Source: Pholis gunnellus
Taxonomy: Eukaryota > Chordata > Actinopteri > Perciformes > Pholidae
Reading direction: 5' to 3'
Assembly: GCA_910591455.2 (NCBI GenBank)
Contig: OU342817.1
Coordinates: 4,549,915-4,613,914, forward strand
Length of the DNA: 64,000 nucleotides
The translations under genes and the position numbers were made by a program. The notes under the pieces are model-generated. The model saw nothing but the letters and a program-made list of their open reading frames with translations. It did not search any database and was not told the origin of the DNA. This document shows positions 48,298 through 61,800 of the stretch, piece after piece. How positions within the stretch are numbered: position 1 is the first letter of the stretch; every line of letters begins with the position of its first letter.

Positions 48298-48871
48298 CAG
48301 GGTCAGTAAGTGCTTTTGGCTCATGTCACTGGTGGTGTTGGTGGACTTACCTCCGTTTCATTCATCCTTAGAACTCTCTTTCTCCCTCTCTCCAGCCTCG
48401 AGCTTTTTCATCCCGTCTCTTGCATATTTATTTGATGATCGGCTCGCTGGTTCCCTCCTTCGCCGGCCTCGGTGTCCCAGTTGAGGAGAAAACACTGACA
48501 TGGGGTTAGAGAGAGTTCAGAGAGTTCAGAGTCCATCAATCACAGACTCCATGAAGTCGCCGTTGGTTCAAGAACGCATCTTTGTTTCATTCGTTCATTC
48601 TGTTTAACATCCAATATGCAATTAACTCATCAGCCATCCATCAGCCTTTCATTCCTCTTAGATCTGCAAGTTTCTCCACCTAGAAAAGATAAAGTAGTGA
48701 GTTCTATAACTTATGGCAGACATTTTTATCTCATGTTGCAGGACTGAAGTGAGCTCCCTCCCACAGCATAAGGGTCTAGATTTAGACGGTCTGTTGTTGG
48801 GCTGTAGTAGCTGCATAAAGCCTGGACTTATCATTTGGATGGATGATGACTACTACTATGTATTTATTTAT

Positions 48872-48911
48872 TTATATATATCTTATTTATATATATATAT
48901 ATATATATATT
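48872..48911. repeat. (TA)n-rich microsatellite
   Basis: Two TA runs separated by a short interruption. Confidence 0.8.
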
Positions 48912-49146
48912 CTTTTTTTTCATTGACCGATGTCGGTTCTTAACTTTCTTATTATTGCTTATTTCTATCAAGACCACTGAGATTATTAGGATTTGTAATA
49001 CTCTCTTCACATTGATGTTTCTACATTTTATCAACGTCTTGCAAGTTTGATTTCGGCCAGCAGATGGCAACAGATAACTAATTTAGTTTTCTTGTCTTTT
49101 TTCATTTTCAGGAGTACTTCCTCTGTGTGTTTTAGTGTGTCTGGTT

Positions 49147-49150
49147 GTGG

Positions 49151-49204
<54 letters not shown>
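49147..49204. repeat. (TG)n microsatellite
   Basis: A nearly pure TG run of about 28 units. Both overlapping ORFs here are repeat artefacts. Confidence 0.9.
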
Positions 49205-49207
<3 letters not shown>

Positions 49208-50058
49208 GAAACTTCCCAGACATTCTCCGGACGACTGTTCTCTTCTTTCTGGTGTGAACAGGGCTTCAGTCTGCTCACCTGAAAGGAGACGCACAATCAT
49301 GGGGTCAGATTTGTGGTAAAAAGCAACAAATACAAAACAAATACAAGCTCAAACGAGTACATTTCCAGCTTGGGGTTGTTTTTTTTCTGAAAACTTTTAT
49401 ATAACATAACATGTATAACATTTGAATTTCAAATAGCATATTCCCATATTTATTTTACTTTCAATCTTAGATACATAAGTGTTTAATACAAGAGTTCAGG
49501 AGGCTGATGCTGCAACTAGAGTTGCTGAACAAATGAATCTTTCAGATCAAATCAAGCTGAACTCAGAGTTGTGAATCATTGTCACTGACTGAATCAGCAG
49601 CTCTTTGGATTGGAGCTCCCCTCACTGGTGACAGAAAGCACCACAGCTCACCTGTGATACACAGTGTGAACGGCCACGACAGTCACAGAAGCCATCGCGG
49701 TGCAACGTCTCTGTTGCAGGCTGAATATTACCGAGTTATTAACATGATAAACGGGGTCTATAAGGGTCTAGTTTTATACTGAACTGAACAAAAGCCTCCA
49801 TTTGGAGAGGCTGGGTCACAGAGCATTCAAGGTTAGAGAGGCTCAGGGGATACCATAGTGAGGATGCCGCATGTAATTGCAAGTTCAGAATGCTGCAGAG
49901 AAGCGTAGCAGAGAGCAGAGCCCCGGGCGACTCACTTTACTCTCTGTTCACAGTCTTCCAGATTTACCTCTACAAGACTTTCGAGCTGTTAGATTTTGTT
50001 TTCAAGCAGTACTTTTGAGAAAGATCTGAGGAAACCAGGAAAAAAACAAATGAATGAA

Positions 50059-50059
<1 letters not shown>

Positions 50060-50099
<40 letters not shown>

Positions 50100-50106
50100 C
50101 TCTTTC
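50060..50106. repeat. (TC)n/(TTTC)n microsatellite
   Basis: A CT run passing into TTTC units. Confidence 0.85.
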
Positions 50107-52512
50107 AAGTTCTCACTTAGATTACTTGAATGTCATATATAATTCTCATATTAACATCTGTACATGTATTATGAAAAAAATGCCAATATTTACAATGTTA
50201 TTGAAACATGTTAATGTTTAGCGTGTTACAAGCAAAGCTGACGTGTTAAACAAGTTCATATTTGAACCTGCTGGAGGTCCTAAATGAAACGTTAGGGGAT
50301 CACCCTGTCTTTAGGAGTCATCCTCTGGGAACCATGAATGCCTGTATAGTCCATTTTATTAAAAATCCATCCAAAAGTTGTCGAGATATTTTAATCTAAA
50401 CCAAAGTGATGGATCGGCAGGCAAGTTCCATTCCTTGAGCCGCGATGCATTCAATAGCTCAATGCATTGACCTGAAGTCAGAGGATCAGGTGGAGCAACA
50501 CAATAAGACGACCCAGTTTGTTTCCTGACAATAAAGGTGAAATTGCCATTAAACATGCTGGCTGTTTGCACACCTACACAGAAACAAGTGATACAAATGG
50601 CTTCAGTTTGCAGCTTAGAAACAGCAAGAAAGATTGTGAACCTGCTGTTTCATTTCTTATTATGTAGCTGGAGCTTCAAAGAATATGATGTTGTGTAATA
50701 CTAACAGAGGTGATGACTTCAGTCGGACTCGAGTCATAAATGTGATGATTTTAGACTTTAGACAAAACCAAAAAAAAAGAGCTGCATCTCGATCTGGAAT
50801 TTAACACCAGTGACTTTACTTGGACTTCAGCCTTAAAAATACTTGATAACTTCCCCCAAGCCCCCCAAAAAAACATTTAAAAACTGCCCCACCAATCAGT
50901 TCATTTCCTGAATCAAGTTACTGCTCTTGCAAGATGACCGATCTTTTTATGATTAAGTGCACTTGTTTTAACGAATACATTTAATATATTATACCCTGTT
51001 GTTGAAACGGCATTGCATTTGGTGACTTGTTTAGGATTCAAAACTCAAAGTTTAGTATTTGGGGACACGACTCTGGACTTTTCTGCCTTGACTTGGGACT
51101 TGGCTTATAGGACTTGAGCGTCAAAGACTTGAGACTTGGTGCCAACTGTGATGACTTCTACACTCATCAGAGAGCAGAACAATGAGCAGGAAAGAGGAAG
51201 AAAAGAAGAATTCAACCAAAAACACCACCACTAACAGAAAACTTTAAAAGGTGTGTCTGGAGTTTTTGACACTGTGTTTCTGCAGGCTGGAGTGTGCAGT
51301 ACGAGCTGTACTAATACAGTTACAGTAATAATAGAGTTTACATGGAGATGCAGTTCAGTAGCAGGACAGCTGGCCGGTGGAGACAAACGGGATTTTTCTT
51401 TCCTGAGTGTAAAATGAGCTTTTGTATTCGAATGTGTCGTAAAAAGGACAGTTGATCTGCAAAGAAACAAAATCTTCTATGTGCTCTGTTGTTTTTTTGT
51501 TTGTTTGTTTTGTTTTTTATCAATGCAAAATGTTTCCACTTGTAATTAGTTTGCAGCGTGAGAGCAGCAGGCTTTGGCTGGCGCTTCAGTACGAAGGGGC
51601 CTGACAACTGTGTGAATACAAATCAGTGGTTACATAACAGTTTGTAACAAGAACACTGGCTGCTCTGTGCTGCTGCACAGCAGGTACATGAAACAAAACA
51701 CACACACACACACACACACTTATATACTGTGTATACACATGCCAGCATTGAAAGGGAACTATAAGTACATGTATTTAAATGTACTTAAATACTATTTTAA
51801 GGCATCGTTTAATTTATTATTCAGTATTGCAGCTAATGCTGCTTCATCGTTCTACTCCACTGCAATTCAGACGGAATTGAATTTACAATCCCTCAACTTA
51901 ATACATACTTAACAGTTATTTGTATACATGTGATTACTGGGAATTATGTGTCATTGAAAGTATGAAAATGAGATCCTTTTTGAAACCAAGTAAATAATAA
52001 TTTTACAATTTACATCTGGTCTCGATATTTTCTGAAAAGCTCTGTATGCTGCTTGTAAATAGAGAGGAGCTATTTATATGTCCACCTACTTTTCAAGTCT
52101 AACATTTTTGTCAAAGTAATATTTTTCTCATATCTTGTAAATTACTATTTAAAGAGCACGTGTATTGTCAGAGATGATGCTCAAACAGTTTTGTCTCTTT
52201 TTGTCTCCAGCAGTATTGCATCAGCATGAAGAGCAACACTACCACGTTGTGAGTGAGAAAATGCGGTATGCTGCCTTCAGGTACTGTCGGAAATTCTACA
52301 GTTAATCTACATAAGTGGTCACGCAGGGTAGCTACATAATGAAATAAAGCGGCAACACAACAAACACAAGCGGAAGGATTATAGTCCAAAACAATAATTG
52401 ATGATACCGACGTGTCGAGTTGTGTTTCAGAAGTGTAGCTAACAACAAGTATTTTAGTGGTATGTGTTGCTAATTGGATTTTTTAGTTTTGTATGCTTGT
52501 TATTTTTCATAT

Positions 52513-52870
52513 AGATAGATAGATAGATGTATACTTTATTCACCCCCAGGGGGAAATTAGTTTGTAGCAGCAGCAAATGAAGTTACAGAGTAAACATAAC
52601 ATATGAAAGATGCTCAATATATATACGATACAATAAGATAACAAAGCAGAATATAATGAATTTAAAGAAAATGTAAAGAAAATCAAATGAAAAAATAAAA
52701 TAAAAATGCACAGTATATATATTCGCTTTGCACATAAGCAATAACCTCTTAACATGAAGGACACAACTGAAATAAGGTATCCTACACACTGAAGCTGACA
52801 TATACAGTATGTTAGTAAAAATGTTTTAAACATACAATATCAAACATCAACAAATTAAAATATGCTAAAT
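52513..52870 (-). mobile_element. Non-LTR retroelement 3' end (minus)
   Basis: An (ATAG)n run is followed by tatactttattcacccccag and ggggaaatta. Read on the minus strand this is the aataaagtat plus (TATC)n ending seen at 46,520, so the two are related tails in opposite orientation. The following A-rich 300 bases probably belong to its 3' UTR. Confidence 0.5.
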
Positions 52871-53220
52871 ATTAACTTGTGCCTTCTGCACTAAATAATT
52901 CTCAAAATTTCATTGACATTTCAAGCATAGCATAGTGCCTAACTGAGGGTTTTGAGTGATAATGTCAAACTGCATATTTTACTCATGCAAACACAACTTT
53001 GCAGTACAAACTAAATTGTACCGCATTTAAAACATCGAATGCTTTTCTTGGCCTATGAAAAGCACTTTGAAGTGCCTCTGTGTTAGAAATGTGCCTTATA
53101 GAAAAAGCTGCGTTGCCTTTAAATGATACCTCGTGTTTATTTTTGTCTAGACTTTTTCCCAACTGACTGACAGGAAAAACGGACTGACTCTTTTTTTGGG
53201 AGGGGAGGTCTTGAACGCAC

Positions 53221-53455
53221 CATTGGTTGGTGCGACGAGAGCGTCGGAAGCGCCCCCGAACAACGCCTGCGCTTCGACCAATCAGAGGCTCTGCCTGGCT
53301 GTGACGTGAGTGGGATGTGGCGGCCGTGTCGTATGAATGGTTGGTTAGGGGGTGTAAACTACAAAAAGAACCGGTTCATCAAGAGACTCTAATCGCCGTG
53401 ATAGACTCTATTAACACAGAACAGCTTGTCGACTCTTCCTGCGTCACGTAGCATC
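53221..53455 (+). promoter_or_regulatory. Probable pnp promoter
   Basis: A GC-rich, CpG-containing island in otherwise A/T-rich sequence, directly before the pnp start codon. It holds an inverted CCAAT (cattgg, 53221-53226), a forward CCAAT box (ccaatcag, 53278-53285) and a CRE-like tgacgtga at 53302-53309. No TATA box stands out, as expected for a housekeeping-type promoter. The transcription start is not determined. Confidence 0.6.
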
Positions 53456-56400
53456 ATGTCCGAGTGTGCGTCTCGGTGAGTATATTATGTTTTACTAGTT
53501 GTATTATTACAATAATCCAATTATTTATATAGATACGCTATGTTGCCGCTGTGATGTCGACTTGACAGAAATTCACTCATCACTCATTTTACAAGGCGAG
53601 TTATATGTTTAGGCTGTAATACTTTTTGTTAATAATGATTATAAAATACGCTTGAATGTAGCTCTACATTTGACCCAAATCCCCAGAGAAACGGATCGCA
53701 CGGTCACGCTTAATTAAAAAATTAAAAACGTGCTGAGAAGCGCTCCCTGAGGGGATGATGCTATTCCTCATGGATCACGCGGGAGAGGCGGCTGTTCGCT
53801 CCTGACCAGTGATATCAAGGAAACAAAATCGTGTTCCTCTGAAGGATAATCCGTTAATAAAAGGCAGGAAGAGCGCGCGGAACATTATGCTCACCGATGG
53901 GACGGGAACCCCCCCACCCCCCTTCACTTGGCTCGTGCGTTCCGTACTGACGTCACTTCTGTGAACCCAACGACCCGTTTTGATTCACAGGAGGGGTTCC
54001 GTTCTGCTGCTTTGACTTTTATTTGTCCCGTTATGCCGAGTCACCAAAAACCACACTATGGCACAAAGAGCCACAACAAAACTCTCCCGTTCCTGACCGA
54101 GTGCCCGCGAGACGATGGCTACATGCTGGCAATGTGCTTACACTGCAAAAAATAATAATAATACATTCCAATGAATTCAAACACAAACTGAGAACCTAAA
54201 TGTCATGGTGACAAAAAAAGATGAAATTATTGATAGGAAACAAAAATGAGTTTTTAGCAGTGGTGAAATGTAACAAAGTACTCAAATACTCGCTTAAGTA
54301 CAGTTCTGAGTATTTCTATATGCTTTACACAGTTCTACCACATACACACAAGTTACACCTGTAATGGGATAACCAACAAGTAACCCTAACGTGTTTATAT
54401 GTATTCACCTAATATGTGTTGATCAATTGTATTTATTTTCCTTTTTTGAGTTAGTAGTTATAGCTTCTGAGTTACACTAATACTCTTTTAAAAGAGGTGT
54501 TTGTTTGTATATTAGTATTGTGTGTGTAGGTGTGTGTTTGTGTAAATATGACTCAAATTCAGGAAAGATATTCATCTCAGTGCAGTGACTGTACAGGATA
54601 CCTCCCCAACCACCACCACGTCCCAAATCCATTCTGATTCAGATATTCAGGTTAACAGGAAATTGAATGCAGCATGACTGTGCTCAGAGGAAATCCCTGT
54701 GTTAACATTGTGTCACAACATCTTATTGTGTTTTATAGCCAGCTGTCCCTTCTGCATTTGAAAATTAAAACTGTTACTTTTAGTCTGGATTATGACATTA
54801 ACTTCTTTATCTCACGATCCGGGCACCGAGCTTTGATAGGTCAGAGGAAGGTGCCTTTATACATGTTGATCTCTTATCTTGAACATAAGGTTGGCATGAC
54901 ACGGTTAACCCTTAAGTTACCTTGCTAACACTTTGTTGATCCAAGAGCCGAGTACATACTGATCTCTTTGTTTTATCTGACTCTCTCATTGAAAGCTATG
55001 AGGAGTGTCGGATCTCAGCTGATTGGCTGCTGTCCAGCACGCAGGTGCGGCCCACGGTGGGAATCGTGTGCGGTTCAGGTATGGGGGGGCTGGCCAAGAT
55101 GCTGAAGGACCCTCAGATCTTCAAATACAGTGACATTCCCAACTTCCCCCAGAGCACAGGTATGCACGCTGGTAATTTACGTGTGCTTGAATATTTGTGG
55201 GCTCATAGTAAATGCACTGGGTGGCTAATAAAGTGTGTGTGTGTGTGTGTGTGTTACAGTGCATGGTCATGCTGGTCAGCTGGTGTTTGGAACCCTTAAA
55301 GGGAAGCCGTGTGTTTGCATGCAGGGCAGGTTCCACCTGTACGAGGGCTACCCCATCCAGAAGGTGAGTAGCGATTTTAAAAAGCGTCGGTAAAGGTTGT
55401 TAAAGGCCAGCAGTGAGGGAAGAAGTACTCAGATCTTTTACTTAAGTAGTAGAAGTACTCCATTGCAAACTGTAAACTGTCTGAAACTTTGAGACGTGGC
55501 ACTGGGGCAAAACAAGACCAGCCACTGGTTTAATTCATAACACATAGTATTTTATAAACTGATAATATGTTTGGTTTCTTTTCTGTAACTAGTAACTGTA
55601 TCTGTCAAATAAAGCAAGTGGAGTAGAAGTATGAAGTAGCATGAATGGATATTCAACTATTCATGTACAAGTACCTCAAAATTAAGTAAAAGTACTAATT
55701 ATGTATATATAACATACAGAACATACAGTCCTGTTACTCGGAATGCTCCACAGACCTCACCGTGCACAGTTTTCAGTACATTTACTTGAGTGTTATAAAA
55801 GTCTTTCTCGGGCACAAAACGTCAAACAGCTGCTGCCTGATCTCACAGTCACAGCCAGCAGAGGAGGAGATATCAGGAGATATCAGGAGATATCAGGAGA
55901 TATCAGGGCGGGTTTTTCGATGAGAAGCCAACTGTTCATTCTCGTTCTGAACACAAACTCAGACAGATTGTCCACTGCAGTAAACAGGCGTTATCACATC
56001 AGTGGCCTTATGTAATACTTTCTGTCAACCACTTGACGTGGAAAAAAAAAAACATTTCTAGGAACACGCATTCTTTCTTTCTGTCCCCTTATCTTTGTTT
56101 CAAGCGAGGTTAGTGCGACTTGTGTCTCTTACACTTTTGCATGATAACAATCATGGACTAGTTGTCCTTTTTCCTGATATTGATCATTATTATTATGCAC
56201 TAATAATCAAATTAAAAACATATTACCTTGTGCTCTCCAGATCACGCTGCCCATGCGTGTCTTCAAGTTGATGGGCGTGGAGACGGTCTTCCTGACCAAC
56301 GCAGCCGGAGGCCTCAACCAGGACTACAAAGTGGGCGACGTCATGATCCTGAAGGACCACATCAACATGCCGGGGTTTGCTGGGATCAACCCGCTGGCTG

Positions 56401-57756
56401 GACCAAATGACGACAGGTGGGTGGAGGAGAAGGAGGGAGGGATGCATGGATGGATGTTTCTATGAGGGCAGATAACACAACATTCTTTTGTAACATTAAA
56501 ATGTTTTAATGCTATTCCCTCAAGTGGGGGGTTTAGCACATTATAGGGTCAGTTTTCCAAAATATCAACATCATTCGCAAATGTTTTTTTCTCAATATTT
56601 GGCTGAAAGATTTCAAATTTTACATTTAAAAAAAACAATTTGTCATCAGCTCAACGTGGCCGTGAAGTCATTTTCATTCAAATCTCTACTCTGGAGATTA
56701 AGAAAAAGGTATTTCAAGCAAGCGCTCGCGACTCATTTAGTGTTTGAATGACTCAGCTGTGCCCAGTTTTCCCCTCCCCCACCATATTTTATTTGCATTT
56801 TTTTCAGACTCCCACACAGAACAGCCACACTTCTGCTCCGCAGCAGCAATAAGCTGATGTCAGTGTCAACAAAGGCACCCTATTGTCCTCGAAGGACAGA
56901 GGCTTTAACAACGCACAGCCAAACTCTTTGACATGACTTGTCGCTTCAGAGCAGAACTCTGTGTCACGTCAGAGCATCAATGCAGGGAACAGACGACTTC
57001 TGCTATATTTTCAGTGCAGCAGTGACCTGCTGTCCCTTCTGTTGACATTGTAAATCTTCCATTGCAAAGTGTTCATAAGGACGGTCTTTCATTGACCTCA
57101 TAAGGACATTAACCAATCTCGGAAACTTGGTGTATTGCTCCAACGTTACCTGAGTCATTTGGGGGGAATTTCAGTACTGAATGGCACAGTTGTGTGGATA
57201 TCAAGTTGAGTCACCACCTTCATCTTCACTTCAGGTTTGGCGTCCGCTTCCCCTGCATGTCTGACGCTTACGACCGCGAGCTGCGGCAGTTGGCCCATGA
57301 TGTGTCATCAGAGCTGGGCTACAACAACTTCCTGCAGGAGGGAGTGTACTGCGTCGTGGGAGGTCCCTCCTTTGAAACCATCGCTGAGTGTCGCATGCTG
57401 CACAATCTGGGCGCCGACGCTGTCGGTGAGTGTCGAGTCTTCCCGCCACACACACTTTTATTTCTATATTTGTGAGGACTTTACCCTGACTTTAACCACC
57501 ATAATTACAAGCTTAACTTTAACCTAACCCTAACTGAGTCATTAAAAAGCTTGCTGTTGAGCAACTACAAAGATTTTCATCACAACTCCAACACTGCTTA
57601 CACAATCAAATTATAGTGAGGCCTTTCTCATTTTTTGTCATAAAGCAATCCTGTTAGTTGATTTCTAACATTTGCCTGTGATGAAATATTAAAGGGATGG
57701 CTACTTTGTCATAAACAGTGTGGCAAATTCTCTGATCAAAAAACTTATCGTCTGCA

Positions 57757-57802
<46 letters not shown>

Positions 57803-58115
57803 ATGCTGGATAACCAACAGGGACACTGACTAACATTTAAATAACAAGTTTTGCAGCATGAATTCTCACCTCCTCGTTGTCTTTGCTGCAGGGATGAGCA
57901 CCGCCCACGAGGTAATCGTTGCGCACCACGCCGGGATGCGTTGCTTCGCCCTGTCGCTGATCACCAACCGGGCGGTGATGGACTACGACAGCCAGGAGAA
58001 GGCCAACCACGAAGAAGTCCTGGAGACGGGCAAGCTGCGGGCGGAGCAGCTGGAGAAGCTGGTGTCCACCATGGTGTCCCGGCTGGAGCACAACAACAAC
58101 AACAACTCCTTCTAA
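53456..58115 (+). CDS. pnp: Purine nucleoside phosphorylase
   Basis: Six exons, all GT-AG: 53456-53475, 54996-55159, 55260-55363, 56241-56416, 57235-57425, 57892-58115, giving 292 residues (human 289). The enzyme splits inosine and guanosine with phosphate into base and ribose-1-phosphate in the cytosol (purine salvage). Family landmarks are all present: GSGMGG phosphate loop (Ser34), VHGHAG (His65), [11 protein letters not shown] (Arg85, His87, Tyr89), TNAAGGLN (Ala117), GPSFETIAE (Phe201, Glu202), GMSTAHE (Met220), ITNRAVMDY (Asn244) and KANHEEV (His258). The model ends in a run of five Asn then SF. Fish have several pnp paralogues, some linked to iridophore guanine synthesis. Which one this is cannot be decided here. 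Only six codons lie in exon 1, which is short but in phase and beside the CpG-rich promoter. Confidence 0.93.
55234..55254. repeat. (GT)n run at a pnp splice acceptor
   Basis: A short GT repeat ends directly in gtgttacag, the acceptor of pnp exon 3, so it replaces the usual pyrimidine tract. Confidence 0.8.
55408..55700 (+). mobile_element. MITE in pnp intron 3
   Basis: It opens with gaagaagtactcagatcttt and tacttaagtagtagaagtac and closes with aattaagtaaaagtactaat, the terminal pattern of a very common fish non-autonomous DNA element. No coding capacity. A decayed relative is at 47,290-47,760. Confidence 0.6.
55867..55906. repeat. Four copies of a 10-bp repeat in pnp intron 3
   Basis: Perfect tandem gagatatcag units, each containing the palindrome GATATC. 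Confidence 0.9.
57760..57801. repeat. (TG)n microsatellite in pnp intron 5
   Basis: Pure TG repeat about 90 bases before the last pnp exon. Confidence 0.9.
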
Positions 58116-58861
58116 CATAACATAAAACTGACATAACATAAAACTGACACCTGGTCCCAGGTCAGCTGTCCGGCTTTTAAAACGCTTGTTGAAGCGCAAA
58201 AAAAAAACTACCTGATAGACTTCTTAATCCGCTTTGTTTCCAATGACTGTTACTTTAAGTCTAGTCTTAAAATCCTGTAAACTGGTCCACTTTTTTTTTT
58301 TATACACTCCTTTACCAGCAACGTTTACATTTGATGGGGTGTTAAGACTTATTCGTCTTAGTTATTCTGACAAATTCCTGCTGTGATATATTATTACTGT
58401 ACTCAGAAAAATGTTTCAGTGAAACAGCATTGTATTGTAATTTCTAAAATAATAACTTAATTAAATATAAATATTTATTGTTTCAGTTCTTTTACATTCC
58501 CTGATGTCAGTTAACAACTAATGTGAAAACAGTGATATCCACATTATTAATGTCGAGGGCCAGCTAACGTCACGTCATCGTGTTTTAATAAAATTATAGC
58601 TGAAAGGTGGGAATAATAATTTCATATAGTGTAAAAGAGGTGTAAAATGTTCTAAAATATTTATACAAATTGTATTTAAGTGGTGTTCTTATTTGCTTTG
58701 ATGATACATCAAGATGTTGATGACCAGTTGAAGAAAGGGCTTATAACCTGCATGAGACAGTTACCAAAGTACGTATGTCGCATCACTGTGTTAGCAGACT
58801 GGGATTCTGTCTTTTAGAAGGATGTTACTAAAAACTGTACTGAATGTGGATCTACTTTTAC

Positions 58862-58867
58862 AATAAA
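58862..58867 (+). promoter_or_regulatory. Poly(A) signal, pnp
   Basis: AATAAA, then aatgacttgaaaac and a GT-rich stretch (gtgttttttgtgcgcg), a good cleavage-site context. It implies a 3' UTR of about 770 bases. Confidence 0.7.
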
Positions 58868-58884
58868 ATGACTTGAAAACAGTG

Positions 58885-61800
58885 TTTTTTGTGCGCGCTT
58901 TGTTTAAAACAAAAAATGTTTTGTGCTCATTTGTGATTTGTTTGTTGGTGAACCCGAGATGACTAACTGGGCAAAGCAGGCAAGGCCCTGAAAAGGTTTA
59001 TCGTATGCTTTTGATTAATTGCACATCAGTTTGAGGATATGCAGCACACATTGGAGCACATTTTAAAAAGATTGTGTTACCACAAGCCAATTGACACACT
59101 GAAAATCTGGCACACGTTTCACCAAAGACGCTGGGACCCAAGGTAAAACCAAATGGAATTGACATGTCATGTAAACTGCTGCCGATGGTTAATTACAGGT
59201 TCTCTATCCGGCATTCAGAGCTTTAACATAGCAGCAAACAAATTCCCTACATTTTGAATTTCCAAATTGGACCTAAAGGTTCTTTTCCAAACCGTGAAAA
59301 ACAGCAACAGACCAACAGCACAGGAGACAAGAGTGTCCAGATACTTTTGACCCTATAATGTATTCTGCATTAATAAACCATCATGTTTACTAAGTTCTGT
59401 CTCCAGTACAGCAGTCTGTGTCTTTAAAGCTCAACCTGCTGATTCAACGTGAGCTTCCCAGAGAAAGAACGCCAGCTGATAAATCCAGGTGGTGTCCACA
59501 GCTGTCCTCTGTGAGCGATGGTTGACATTTTTACTGTGTTTGTCCCACACCTTATCAGCCATGTATACCCTCTTTTCTATTTTTTGACCACTGACATGGA
59601 GACTCTGGTCTACACTGTGCCTGTTCCCACTTTCTAACCCAAAATATATCCACTACCACTGGTCCCCTTCCTCCTCCTCCTCCTCCTCCTCCTCCTCCTC
59701 CTCCAAAAAGAAACATTTTCCATGACGCTCAGGCAAGCGTTTTTTATGGCCATACAAGGTCGTGAGAATAGCCTGAGCTGTCCCGTTTCGCTGCAGCGAA
59801 TGAGCAGGTCCAAGGTGTACTGATGCACTGCAGTGTGGGGAAGCCAAACAAGCGGGCGTGGGCAGTACTCTGTGTTAGAGCACACTGACGTGCTATCAAT
59901 ACATCAATAAGGTCACCCTCCGGTTCTACAGGTTTGATTTATGGCTATGTAAAGCTCTATGACTCCTGACGTGTTCAGGGTGATTGGTTTGTTTCAGTGT
60001 GCAGATTACGTTCAGCACGGGGTTATAGGTGTGTGTGTGTGTTTTAAAAACTCACTCACAACAAAGTCAAAGACCTGTTTCACAGTTCGCCTGTCGCATC
60101 CTCTTCAACAATCTACATTTACAGTCTGACGAGTGTGCACTTACGCTTATCTAACACAACTACTGTGAGATGCTAAATTCAAAGTCCTGTGTTTTAGAAA
60201 TTATAGTAAAAAAAAAAAAGATTGATTCGACCAAGGCGTGAGGATGAAGCAGTCGGTATGTTTTATTGAAGCACCTGCTGTATTTGAAACAGGAAGTAAA
60301 TCATATGAGTGGACTGACCTGCAAGAACTCTTGTGTTTATAAAGGGAAATCATTAACTTCTTCCTCCAACACCTTTAAATGACTGCGTGTATGTTTAAAT
60401 AACTGCGTGTATGTTTAAATAACTGTGTATGTTTGCAGTACAAACAAAACATGAAACGTGAGCGCTGCTCTGTTAATCGTCTCTAAAAAAAAAGAAAAAA
60501 AGAAAAGGAAGCGGCTCTGGCACAGAACATGCTGTTCCACAGCAGTGTTTATATACTTTACTACCTGTGTAACCCTTTCCATGCCGAACTAAACCCAGTA
60601 GATTCATCATAAACAATGGAACGTATACTTGAAACATGCACCAGGAGATGACAACACCACTTTCCTCCTAGAAATATAGGGAGAGATGAACCAAACCACA
60701 GCATAGACAAAGCCGACTCGTTTTAACTCTGGAGAAACAGGAGAAGAATAAACTCCTTTGGCCCGCTACAACCTCTAAACATCTTAAACTAACATTTGAA
60801 CTGGATAAAATACAACACCATCAAATACTGAGCAGGCGGCAAAAGGAAGAATAGTGTAATGAATCAGGGATGACATGCATGAATGCTATCAATGCTCCGT
60901 AAAATGTCTTTGGCAATAACTACTACTACTACTGCAGCAGTGCAACATTCAGGTGTTTCCTTTCACTCTGGGCTATAAACGGAAACTTTAAAGTGTGAAG
61001 CTTTATTTCCTGTTCAGGCGGCACGCAGTCATGGTTCCCTCTCTGCACCGAGATGCGTCAAAGGATGAGTTAGGCTGCCCTCTGCTGCCGTTTGAGTGAC
61101 AAAACTTCAAGCTCGAGTGAGGTCGATCAGCAACAACTTTGATCATCTATTAATTCTCGTTTATCAAGGAAAAGCGCCAAACATTCCTCCCGTTTTACAC
61201 AACTGTTAACTGTAAATTGTGGGTTTTTGGATACTGGTCAGAAAACAATCTGAAGGCGACATCTTGGCCTCTAGAAAACTATTTGACCTATTTGTTCAAC
61301 ACTTTCTGACGTGACAAAAAATACTAGAATACATTTAAAAATAATTAAAAACAATCAAATATTGTTCGTTTCAGATCCGTTTGTTTCTGTGACTGATGTT
61401 GGTAAGGAAATTACAAATCAGTCACAGGATCAGACTTAAAAAAAGAGAAGTTAAGACCTGTGTGACGATCATGGGGCGCAGCAGTCTCATCTGCACCTGA
61501 CCAGTTCTGCCTGCATACATCTCATCCACCTTCAGATACAGACCTCCTCAGATCAGAACCGAGTTCAGATGAAAACCCACGAGCTGTGGTACAGCAGGGG
61601 GCCGTGCAACAACACAGGGTCCGGAGGATGTATGTTGACGTTAAAGGACTATGGTTGTTGTCTCTGTTGTGTGTTTTAATTGTGTCTACGTTGTGTTTAT
61701 TGTTAACTAGGCTCTACCACAAATTCCCCAATCAGGGGACATTAAAGTATTACTGTTTTATAAGCCTAATTTCTAGAAGAGAATGAATACAGAAAATAAT

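Noticed and set aside
53928..54155. 75-codon ORF inside pnp intron 1
   Set aside because: No recognisable domain, and it is not needed to join the pnp exons, whose phases already match.
57837..58199. 120-codon minus-strand ORF over the last pnp exon
   Set aside because: Antisense shadow. The + strand frame carries the conserved pnp residues.
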